Origin: Streptomyces sp. NBC_01549
Lineage (GTDB): Bacteria > Actinomycetota > Actinomycetes > Streptomycetales > Streptomycetaceae
NCBI RefSeq assembly: GCF_026339955.1
Contig: NZ_JAPEPW010000001.1
Coordinates: forward strand, 4,893,001-4,957,000
Direction of reading: 5' to 3'
DNA: 64,000 bases
Position 1 is the stretch's first letter. The number at the start of each line of letters is the position of its first letter. A program made the translations under genes and the position numbers. A model generated the notes under the pieces. It was given only the letters and a program-made list of their open reading frames with translations. It ran no database searches and was not told the origin of the DNA. This document shows positions 52,369 to 60,164 of the stretch, in pieces.

Positions 52369-53541
52369 ATGCGTCATTTCGGGCATATCGCCCCTGAAGA
52401 GCGGCAGCGTCTCTTCCACCGGGAGCCGTGCGTCTTCACCGCCGACTCGCCCGCCCGCGTGCTCGCGGCGGCCCTCGGCGCCACCCTGTACAGCCCCGCG
52501 ACCAGACCCCACCTCGCCGACGACGTCATCAAGCAGGCCGGGCGCGGCGTGGTCTCCATGGTGCTGTGCCTGGAGGACTCGATCGACGACGCCGAGGTCG
52601 TGGGTGCCGAGGAGAACCTGGTCCGGCAGTTCGCCGACCTCGCCGGACGGCCGGAGAGCGACGGGCTGCTCCCGTTGCTGTTCGTACGGGTCCGCGAGCC
52701 CGGGCAGATCCCGGACCTCGTCCAGCGGCTCGGCGCGTCCGTACGGCTGCTGTCCGGATTCGTCCTGCCGAAGTTCACCGAGGAGCGGGGCGTTCCGTTC
52801 CTGGAGGCGCTCACCGCGGCCGAGTCCGCGAGCGGCCGGCGGCTGTTCGCGATGCCGGTCCTGGAGTCGCCCGGGCTGCTGTACCTGGAGAGCCGCCGGG
52901 AGACCCTGGAGGGCATCTCCCGGGTCGTCGACAAGTACCGCGACCGCGTCCTCGCGCTGCGCCTGGGCGTCACCGACTTCTGCTCGGCGTACGGGCTGCG
53001 CAGGGCGCCCGACATGACCGCGTACGACGTCCAGATCGTCGCCTCCGTGATCGCGGACGTGGTGAACATGCTGGGGCGCTCGGACGGCACCGGGTTCACG
53101 GTGACCGGGCCCGTGTGGGAGTACTTCCGGGTCCAGGAACGCATGTTCAAGCCGCAGCTGCGCCGCAGCCCCTTCCAGGAGGGTGAGGTCGAGGAGCTGC
53201 GTCAGGCGCTGATCGAGCACGACCTGGACGGGCTGCTGCGCGAGATCGCCCTCGACCGGGCCAACGGTCTGCTCGGCAAGACCTGCATCCACCCCTCGCA
53301 CGTCCCGGCGGTGCACGCGCTGTCCGTGGTCAGCCACGAGGAGTACAGCGACGCCCAGGACATCCTCAGGCCCGAGCGGGGCGGCGGGGGTGTGCTTCGG
53401 TCGGCGTACACGAACAAAATGAACGAAGTGAAGCCGCACCGCGCCTGGGCCGAGCGGACCCTCCAGCGAGCCGAGGTGTTCGGTGTGGCGAACGAGGACA
53501 TCGGCTTCGTGGAACTGCTCGCGGCCGCCCTGCCTGCGTGA
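52369..53541 (+). CDS. CitE-like HpcH/HpaI aldolase/lyase of the Ter-associated pathway
   Basis: This 390-residue TIM-barrel protein of the citrate-lyase-beta family has VSMVLCLEDSIDDAEV (metal-ligand Glu/Asp region), LLPLLFVRVRE, GFVLPKFTEE, MPVLESPGLL, LALRLGVTDFCSAYGLRR and GKTCIHPSHVPAVHAL. Acyl-CoA specificity is not evident. Comparative-genomic work on Ter systems describes such lyases next to phosphoribosyltransferases and HAD phosphatases in a predicted nucleoside-like metabolite pathway, and that is exactly this setting. It starts an operon of three plus-strand genes; 60 bp with a CTCGACCGAC triplication separates it from the next. Confidence 0.85.
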   Translation: MRHFGHIAPEERQRLFHREPCVFTADSPARVLAAALGATLYSPATRPHLADDVIKQAGRGVVSMVLCLEDSIDDAEVVGAEENLVRQFADLAGRPESDGLLPLLFVRVREPGQIPDLVQRLGASVRLLSGFVLPKFTEERGVPFLEALTAAESASGRRLFAMPVLESPGLLYLESRRETLEGISRVVDKYRDRVLALRLGVTDFCSAYGLRRAPDMTAYDVQIVASVIADVVNMLGRSDGTGFTVTGPVWEYFRVQERMFKPQLRRSPFQEGEVEELRQALIEHDLDGLLREIALDRANGLLGKTCIHPSHVPAVHALSVVSHEEYSDAQDILRPERGGGGVLRSAYTNKMNEVKPHRAWAERTLQRAEVFGVANEDIGFVELLAAALPA

Positions 53542-53601
53542 ACCGCGCCGGCTCGACCGACCGGCCTCGACCGACGGCCTCGACCGACCGACAAGGAATC
53601 G

Positions 53602-56091
53602 ATGAAGAACGTGGTGTGGACGGGGACCTGGGTCGCCGAGCGGCTGGGAGTCGAGCTCGTCGGTGACGAGAGGCTGACCGACCTGCTGGGGCTCGCGCTG
53701 CGGCGCAACCCCCGCCGGGCGCATCTGCTCGTGTCGAACGTGCTCGGCAAGCACGTCCCGCAGTCGCCGTCCGTGGTGTACGGACACGGGTTCGCGCTCG
53801 GTCGGCGGGTACGGGAGCTGCTCGGCACCGAGGACGCCCGCGCGGCCGTCGTCCTCGGGTACGCCGAGACGGCCACCGGCCTCGGCCACTCCGTCGCCGA
53901 CGGCGTGGGCCTCGCGCCCTACCTCCACTCGACCCGCCGCCCCGTCCCCGGCGTCGACACGGCGGGCGGCTTCGAGGAGTCCCACTCCCACGCCACCTCC
54001 CACCTCCTGCTGCCGGAGGACCCCGATCTGCTGGCGGGCCCGGGCCCCCTGGTCCTCGTCGACGACGAGTTCTCCACCGGCAACACGGTCCTCAACACCA
54101 TCCGCGACCTCCACGCCCGCCATCCGCGCGACCACTACGTGATCGTGGCCCTGGTCGACATGCGCTCGGCCGCGGACCTGGGCCGTCTGGAGGAGTTCGC
54201 GACGGAGATCGGCGCACGGGTGGACCTGGTCGCCGCGGCAACGGGCACCGTGAAGCTCCCGGAAGGTGTCCTGGAGAAGGGCCAGGCCCTGGTCGCGCGG
54301 TACGAGAAGGCCGCGGCCGACGGCCCGGGGGAGCCCGCCGCGCCCACCGCGCGCCGTACCGGTGCCGTCCGCGTCGAGCTCGACTGGCCCAAGGACCTGC
54401 CCGACGGGGGACGGCACGGGTTCACGCCCGGGCACCGAATACGGCTGGAGGCGGCGCTGCCCGCCATGGCCGCGCGGATCGCCGACGCGCTGCCGGACGG
54501 GGCGCGGCGCGTCCTCGTGCTCGGCTTCGAGGAGCTGATGTACGCGCCGCTCAGGCTGGCCACGGAGCTGGAGCAGACGGTGTCCGCCGAGGTGCGGTAC
54601 TCCACGACCACCCGCTCCCCGGTGCTCGCCCTCGACGACCCGGGTTACGCCATACGGACGCGCCTGGTGTTCCCCGCCCACGACGACCCCGACGACGGAC
54701 CGGGCGAGCGGTACGCCTACAACGTCGCGGAGGCCGGTTTCGACGCGGTCGTGGCCGTGGTGGACTCCACCGGCGACACCCCCGACCTGCACGCCCCCGA
54801 CGGCCTGCTGGCCCGGCTCGCGGAGCACACCCCGAGCGTCCTGCTCGCCGTCGTCCCGTCGTACGTCCCCGCACGGCCGTCCACTGAAAGGCCCTCCATG
54901 CTCCCCGAGCCCCTCCGCGGCCCCGCCTTCTCCTCGTACGCGCCCGACGAGGTCGGCTGGCTGCTGCAGGATCTCTCGGACGTGACGCTGGAGGCGCCGA
55001 CCGAGGAGCGCGAGGAGGCGATCCAGAGCGGCGGCGCCCACTACGCGGAGTCGCTGCCGGTCGAGTACCAGCCCAGCCCCCAGTACCAGGAGCTGTTCCA
55101 GGCGGCCCTGGGCACCTCGGCCGCCCGGATCGCCCAGGCCGTCGGCGCGGTGACCGAGCTGGTGCTGGCCGAGCTCCCCCACTCTCGGCTTCGCTCGAGC
55201 GGGGGGACCCCCACCCCGCGTCCGGTCCTCGTCTCGCTGGCCCGCGCGGGCACCCCCGTCGGCGTCCTGATGCGCCGCTGGGCCCAGCACCGGCACGGTC
55301 TCGACCTGCCGCACTACGCCGTCTCCATCGTCCGCGGCCGCGGCATCGACGCCAACGCGCTGCGCTGGCTGGTCGCCCACCACGACCCGGCCGACGTCGT
55401 GTTCGTCGACGGCTGGACCGGCAAGGGCGCCATCACCCGTGAACTCACCGACGCCATCAGGGAGTTCGAGTCCGCCGAGGGCGTCACCGGCTTCGACCCG
55501 GAGATCGCGGTCCTCGCCGACCCGGGCTCGTGCGTACGGACGTACGGCACCCGCGAGGACTTCCTCATCCCCTCCGCCTGCCTCAACTCGACGGTCTCCG
55601 GCCTGATTTCGCGTACCGTGCTGCGCTCGGACCTGGTAGGCGAGTACGACTTCCACGGCGCGAAGTTCTACCGCGAGCTCGCCGGCTCCGACGTCTCGGT
55701 CGACTTCCTGGACGCCGTCGCCGCCCACTTCCCCGACGTCACGGACGCGGCCTGCGCCCAGGCCAAGGAGCTCCTCGCCGCCGACCGCACCCCGACCTGG
55801 GAGGGCTGGGCGGCCGTCGAGCGGATCAGCGAGGAGTACGAGATCCACGACGTGAACCTCGTCAAGCCGGGCGTCGGCGAGACCACCCGCGTGCTGCTGC
55901 GCCGCGTCCCCTGGAAGATCCTCGCGCGCGCCGGAGCGGGCGCCGACCTCGACCACGTACGCCTGCTCGCCCAGCAGCGCGGGGTGCCCGTCGAGGAGGT
56001 CGACGAACTCCCGTACACCTGTGTGGGGTTGATCCACCCGAAGTACACGCGCGGCGCGACCGGCGCCGACGGCAAGGCGGTGACGGTCTGA
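53602..56091 (+). CDS. Fused Ter-associated double phosphoribosyltransferase (PRTase_2-TRSP + StiP/PRTase_1)
   Basis: This 829-residue protein has two halves. Residues 1 to about 430 are a PRTase_2 domain with the PRPP loop LVLVDDEFSTGNT near residue 153, then a TRSP-type domain (VLVLGFEELMYAPLRLA, ALDDPGYAIRTRLVFPAHDD). From about residue 434 (MLPEPLRGPAFSSYAPDEVGWLLQDLS) it is a StiP-like PRTase_1: SLARAGTPVGVLMRRW, YAVSIVRGRGID, VDGWTGKGAITREL and GLISRTVLRSDLVGEYDFHGAKFY. The halves are often separate genes, and AAAGG precedes the internal ATG at 54898. A 40-bp hairpin repeat (55174-55213) sits inside the second half and encodes extra residues HSRLRSSGGTPT without breaking the frame. The overlap with the HAD gene is 1 bp (TGATG). 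Confidence 0.8.
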   Translation: MKNVVWTGTWVAERLGVELVGDERLTDLLGLALRRNPRRAHLLVSNVLGKHVPQSPSVVYGHGFALGRRVRELLGTEDARAAVVLGYAETATGLGHSVADGVGLAPYLHSTRRPVPGVDTAGGFEESHSHATSHLLLPEDPDLLAGPGPLVLVDDEFSTGNTVLNTIRDLHARHPRDHYVIVALVDMRSAADLGRLEEFATEIGARVDLVAAATGTVKLPEGVLEKGQALVARYEKAAADGPGEPAAPTARRTGAVRVELDWPKDLPDGGRHGFTPGHRIRLEAALPAMAARIADALPDGARRVLVLGFEELMYAPLRLATELEQTVSAEVRYSTTTRSPVLALDDPGYAIRTRLVFPAHDDPDDGPGERYAYNVAEAGFDAVVAVVDSTGDTPDLHAPDGLLARLAEHTPSVLLAVVPSYVPARPSTERPSMLPEPLRGPAFSSYAPDEVGWLLQDLSDVTLEAPTEEREEAIQSGGAHYAESLPVEYQPSPQYQELFQAALGTSAARIAQAVGAVTELVLAELPHSRLRSSGGTPTPRPVLVSLARAGTPVGVLMRRWAQHRHGLDLPHYAVSIVRGRGIDANALRWLVAHHDPADVVFVDGWTGKGAITRELTDAIREFESAEGVTGFDPEIAVLADPGSCVRTYGTREDFLIPSACLNSTVSGLISRTVLRSDLVGEYDFHGAKFYRELAGSDVSVDFLDAVAAHFPDVTDAACAQAKELLAADRTPTWEGWAAVERISEEYEIHDVNLVKPGVGETTRVLLRRVPWKILARAGAGADLDHVRLLAQQRGVPVEEVDELPYTCVGLIHPKYTRGATGADGKAVTV
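55174..55213. repeat. 40-bp hairpin module, copy 2 (inside the phosphoribosyltransferase gene)
   Basis: It matches 14879-14918 at 39 of 40 bases. Here it lies within an open frame between VLAEL and RPVLVSLARAGTP, a loop position where related proteins, as I know the family, pass directly from one element to the next. The frame stays open across it. Confidence 0.8.
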
Positions 56092-56918
56092 TGTCCGCGC
56101 CCAAGGTGCTCGTCGCCAGCGATCTCGACCGTACGCTGATCTACTCCTCCGCCGCCCTCGCGCTGACCATGCCGGACGCGCGGGCACCCCGGCTGCTCTG
56201 CGTCGAGGTGCACGAGGCCAAGCCGCTGTCGTACATGACCGAGACGGCCGCCGCGCTGCTCACCGAGCTCGGTGACACCGCCCACTTCGTGCCCACCACG
56301 ACCCGCACCCGCAAGCAGTACCAGCGCATCAACCTGCCGGGCCCCGCGCCCGAGTACGCGATCTGCGCCAACGGCGGGCATCTGCTCGTCGACGGTGTCT
56401 CCGACCCCGACTGGCACGCGGCCGTGACCGCGCGGCTCGCCGACGAGTGCGCGCCGCTGGCCGAGGTGCGGGACCATCTGGCGGCCACCGCCGACCCGGT
56501 CTGGGTCCGCAAGCACCGGGTCGCCGAGGACCTGTTCGCGTATCTGGTGGTGGAGCGCGAGCTGCTGCCCGAGGAGTGGGTGAAGGAGCTCGCCGTCTGG
56601 GCGGAGAGCCGGGGCTGGACGGTGTCGCTGCAGGGCCGCAAGATCTACGCCGTGCCGAAGCCGCTCACCAAGAGCGCGGCCGTGCGCGAGGTGGCCCGCC
56701 GCACCGGCGCCCTCCTCACGCTCGCCGCCGGTGACTCACTCCTCGACGCCGACCTGCTGCTCGCCGCCGACCGCGGCTGGCGGCCGGGCCACGGGGAACT
56801 CGCCGAGGCCGACTGGACGGCACCGGCGATCACCGCCCTCCCGGAGCGGGGGGTCGCGGCGGGGGAGCGGATCCTGCGGGAGTTCGTGCACGCCTGCGGT
56901 CGCCCGGGCGCGGCCTGA
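56091..56918 (+). CDS. HAD-superfamily phosphatase of the Ter-associated pathway
   Basis: This 275-residue protein has HAD motif I VASDLDRTLIYS (nucleophile Asp near residue 12 and general-acid Asp two on), motif II VPTTTRT, a Lys in LTKSAAVREVA and motif IV AAGDSLLDADLL. The cap region between motifs II and III is of the Cof/sucrose-phosphatase type. It should dephosphorylate a small sugar or nucleoside phosphate made by the preceding phosphoribosyltransferase. The ATG at 56091 shares its A with the upstream TGA stop, so it is translationally coupled. Confidence 0.85.
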   Translation: MSAPKVLVASDLDRTLIYSSAALALTMPDARAPRLLCVEVHEAKPLSYMTETAAALLTELGDTAHFVPTTTRTRKQYQRINLPGPAPEYAICANGGHLLVDGVSDPDWHAAVTARLADECAPLAEVRDHLAATADPVWVRKHRVAEDLFAYLVVERELLPEEWVKELAVWAESRGWTVSLQGRKIYAVPKPLTKSAAVREVARRTGALLTLAAGDSLLDADLLLAADRGWRPGHGELAEADWTAPAITALPERGVAAGERILREFVHACGRPGAA

Positions 56919-57060
56919 GCGCGAGACCAGGCGCGGCCTGAGCGCGGGCCGTGCCCGGCCTGTGCGGCGGCCACGTACGGTCTGAGAGCGCGACACGCCC
57001 GGGCCGAACGGGGGATTCGGGCGAAGAAAAGCTGAAGACTTCCTGAAAAATCCTGGTCGG

Positions 57061-57285
57061 TCAGCCGCAGCACCCGCCGCCGCAGCACCCGCCTCCGCCG
57101 CCGGCGGAGGGGCGTGGGGCGGGCGCGGACGCCGACACGCCGGTGGCGACCGCGACGGTCGACAGGAGTTTCACGGTGTCGTCGTGCCCGGCGGGACAGT
57201 CCGCCGGAGCGGCGGATTCCGCCATCGGACGGCTCAGTTCGAAGGTGTCGCCGCAGGTCCGGCAGCGGTACTCGTAACGAGGCAT
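57061..57285 (-). CDS. FmdB-family zinc-ribbon protein
   Basis: This 74-residue protein is of the FmdB/CxxC-regulatory type: PRYEYRCRTCGDTFELSRPM with a CxxC pair, then DCPAGHDD for the second zinc half, usually CPxC, here degenerate with one Cys. The C-terminus is GGGGGCCGGGCCG, a Gly/Cys tail that could bind metal. ATG 57285 starts MPRYEYRC; GTG 57291 is two codons upstream. Confidence 0.85.
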   Translation of the reverse strand: MPRYEYRCRTCGDTFELSRPMAESAAPADCPAGHDDTVKLLSTVAVATGVSASAPAPRPSAGGGGGCCGGGCCG

Positions 57286-57662
57286 ACGCACAGGTTAGCG
57301 GCCGGGAGCCGACGACCGAAGCCTTCCGCGGCCCCGTCGTGTACCGATCGGCGCCGCGGTCCCGGAGGCGGACCTCCTCGATTCCTCCTCGATTCCCGCC
57401 CGGTGCCTTCAGAGGGCCGACTTGACCTGCCGAACATTTCTGTCTGGTTCCTGAGCGAGGAGATCGTATTAGTCGCTGATAATTTAAGGGGGCCGCGACG
57501 AGCCGCAAGGCCGGGGATGGGGGGCTCGCAGCCGCATGTGCGGCCGCTGCATCTACCCGCGCGCGCAATTCCGAAGTGCGGAGGGAGACGCAGTCGTGAC
57601 CGAGGCATGGCATCGAACAGATGCCCCGTATCCCCTGGGCCGTCCACGCGCCGGAGCCCGCC

Positions 57663-60053
57663 GTGGCTAGCGGGGAGCGCGACGACCGCTCGAACAGTCG
57701 CCGCGGGGGCGAACCCGAACAGCCCGCGAGCCGCCGTACGCGTAAGGAAAGCCCCGCTGAGGAGACCACTCAGCTGCGCGTGCCGCCGCAGGCCCCTCAG
57801 GCCGAGAGCCCGGCTGAGCTGACCACTCAGCTGCGCGTGCCGCCCCGGCCCGAAAGCCCCGCCGAGCTGACCACCCAGCTGCGCGTACCGCCCCAGCCCG
57901 AAAGCCCCGCCGAGCTGACCACCCAGCTCCGTGTCCCGTCCCCCGCCGAGCTGACCACCCGGCTACGCATCCCGTCTCCCTCCGAGGATGCCGATGAGAC
58001 GCACCCCGGAGCGGAGGAAAGTACACAACGAGCCGATGGAGCGACGAGTTCACGCCATCGTGGCGCTCGCCGCAAACCGGCCGTGCCCTCCGCGCTCGCC
58101 GGACGCTGGGCGCGCGTCGCCCGCCGTCTGAGACCGGCGTACCCGCGTCCCGGCCGCACCGGCTGGCGGCGCTGGGTGCCCTCCTGGCGCCAGTGGCTGG
58201 GCGCCTGGGGCCTGGCCATCGGGCTGAGCGGAACGTTTCTGGTGATTGCCTACGCCGCGACAGACATACCCCAGAACCTCAACACGTACGCCACCCAGCA
58301 GGACAACGTCTACTTCTGGTCCGACGGGACGCCCATGGCCCGTACCGGGTGGGTGCGGCGGCAGGCGATGCCGCTGAAGGACATACCCCAGGACGTGCGC
58401 TGGGCGGTGCTCGCCGCGGAGAACGAGAGCTTCTACTCCGACCCGGGCATCTCCTTCAAGGGCATCAGCCGCGCCCTGGTGCGCACGGTCGGCGAGGGGA
58501 ACACCGAGGGCGGCTCGACGATCACCCAGCAGTACGTCAAGAACGTCTACCTGAACCAGAACCGCTCGGTGAGCCGCAAGTTTATCGAGGCGATGATCTC
58601 CCTCAAGCTCGACCAGAAGATGAGCAAGGACAAGATCCTCGAGGGCTACCTCAACACCAGCTGGTTCGGCCGCGGCACGTACGGCATCCAGCGCGCCGCC
58701 CAGGCGTACTACGGCAAGGACGTCGGCCAACTCGACGCCAGCGAGGCCGCGATGCTCGCGTCCCTGCTGAAGGGCGCGGGCCTGTACGACCCCACGCTGA
58801 GCCAGGCGAACCACAAGCGCGCCGTGGAACGCTGGTCCTGGATCCTCGACCGCATGGTCAAGATCGGCAAACTGTCGCCGGCCGAGCGGGCCAAGTACAG
58901 GAAGTTCCCCGAGCCGACCACGCAGTCCCAGACCTTCGACACCGGCAAGCGGAGCGACTACCTGGTGGAGCTCGCGACCCAGTACGCCAAGAAGGCCGGA
59001 CACATCTCGGACCAGCAGTTCGACCTGGGCGGCTACCAGATCTACACGACCTTCGACCGCAAGCGGGAGACGGCGCTCACCGACGCCGTCGCCAAGGCCC
59101 GCAAGAAGGCCCTGAAGGACGACCCCACGACGGCGAAGGCCGCCCACTACGGGGCCTCCTCGGTGGCCGCCGACGGCAAGATCCTCGCCGTCTACGGCGG
59201 CCCCGACCACCGTACGCAGGGCTACAACGAGTCCAACGCGACCACCGTCCCCGCCGGTTCGGCGTTCCTGCCGTTCGTCTACGCGGCCGGTCTTGAACAC
59301 GGCATCCACAAGACCCGCGACAGCACGGCGACACCGGTCACGCCGGAGACGGTCTACGACGGCAACGACAACGTCCCTGTCACCACACCCGAAGGGCCTT
59401 ACTGGGACCGCGCCAACAAGAAGGTCGCCGCCCACAACGACGGCAACAAGTCCTGGGGGCGCATCAGCCTGCGCCGGGCGCTCGCCGAGTCCGTGAACGT
59501 GCCGTTCATGCAGCTCGGTATGGACACGGGCCTGGACAAGGTGCGGCAGACCGCCGAAGCGGCCGGGCTGCTCTCGTCGAGCATGGGACCCCAGGTGCCC
59601 GCGCTGTCCCTGGGCAACTCCACGCCCAGCGCGATCCGGATGGCCAACGCCTATGCCACCTTCGCCGCGGGCGGGTCGCACATCGAGCCGTACTCCGTGC
59701 GACGCCTCACCCGCAACGGCTCCCAGGTCGCGCTGGCCACGCCCCGCCCCGAGCGCGCGGTGAGCGCCGAGGTGGCCCGTGAGGTCACCGAGGCGCTCAC
59801 GGACGCCTTCGGCAGAGCGCATCCCACCGCGGCCGGCAGCGCACCGGACGCGGCCGGGAAGGCCGGCACCACGGCGGACGACACGGCCGCCTGGTACGTC
59901 GGCACGAACGCCTCCGTGTCGACCGCGGTCGTCCTCTACCGCATCGACCTGACCAAGAGCCTCGAACCACTGCCGCTCAAGGGGCTCGCGGGCGCGTCCG
60001 CCGACGACGTCCCGTACGGCATCTGGGCCGGCGCCATGAGTCCGCTCGGCTGA
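57663..60053 (+). CDS. Class A penicillin-binding protein with degenerate transpeptidase site
   Basis: This 796-residue protein has a 165-residue cytoplasmic N-terminus, one membrane helix (WGLAIGLSGTFLVIAYAATD), a GT51 glycosyltransferase and a transpeptidase-like domain. The GT51 motifs look intact: AAENESFYSDPGIS (catalytic Glu), GGSTITQQYVKN and KFIEAMISLKLDQKMSKDKILEGYLNTSWFGRG. In the transpeptidase domain the SxxK motif reads S533-A-F-L536 (no Lys), SVN is kept, and KTG reads K733-A-G. It likely polymerises glycan but cannot cross-link in the usual way. The N-terminus has six TTQLRVP-type repeats. GTG 57663 has GGAG 6-7 nt upstream; ATG 57621 is the alternative. Confidence 0.88.
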   Translation: MASGERDDRSNSRRGGEPEQPASRRTRKESPAEETTQLRVPPQAPQAESPAELTTQLRVPPRPESPAELTTQLRVPPQPESPAELTTQLRVPSPAELTTRLRIPSPSEDADETHPGAEESTQRADGATSSRHRGARRKPAVPSALAGRWARVARRLRPAYPRPGRTGWRRWVPSWRQWLGAWGLAIGLSGTFLVIAYAATDIPQNLNTYATQQDNVYFWSDGTPMARTGWVRRQAMPLKDIPQDVRWAVLAAENESFYSDPGISFKGISRALVRTVGEGNTEGGSTITQQYVKNVYLNQNRSVSRKFIEAMISLKLDQKMSKDKILEGYLNTSWFGRGTYGIQRAAQAYYGKDVGQLDASEAAMLASLLKGAGLYDPTLSQANHKRAVERWSWILDRMVKIGKLSPAERAKYRKFPEPTTQSQTFDTGKRSDYLVELATQYAKKAGHISDQQFDLGGYQIYTTFDRKRETALTDAVAKARKKALKDDPTTAKAAHYGASSVAADGKILAVYGGPDHRTQGYNESNATTVPAGSAFLPFVYAAGLEHGIHKTRDSTATPVTPETVYDGNDNVPVTTPEGPYWDRANKKVAAHNDGNKSWGRISLRRALAESVNVPFMQLGMDTGLDKVRQTAEAAGLLSSSMGPQVPALSLGNSTPSAIRMANAYATFAAGGSHIEPYSVRRLTRNGSQVALATPRPERAVSAEVAREVTEALTDAFGRAHPTAAGSAPDAAGKAGTTADDTAAWYVGTNASVSTAVVLYRIDLTKSLEPLPLKGLAGASADDVPYGIWAGAMSPLG
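57747..57985 (+). repeat. In-gene tandem repeat encoding ESPAELTTQLRVPP units
   Basis: Six units of about 36-54 bp in the 5' part of the PBP gene. The protein reads SPAEETTQLRVPP, then SPAELTTQLRVPP three times, then SPAELTTQLRVP-less variants PSPAELTTRLRIP. The unit length varies by insertion of QAPQ/RPE/QPE linkers. Confidence 0.75.
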
Positions 60054-60164
60054 CCGCGACGGCCACGAGGCCGCCCACCCCGACGGCCGTGAGGCCACCG
60101 TGCACCCCGACGGCCGAGAGGCCCCCGCCCGCTCCTTCCACCCCCCTCGCAGAATGTGCCCCGT

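Noticed and set aside
52333..56187. A 1284-codon minus-strand frame opposite the Ter biosynthetic operon
   Set aside because: It crosses three real genes with catalytic motifs and is itself of shadow composition.
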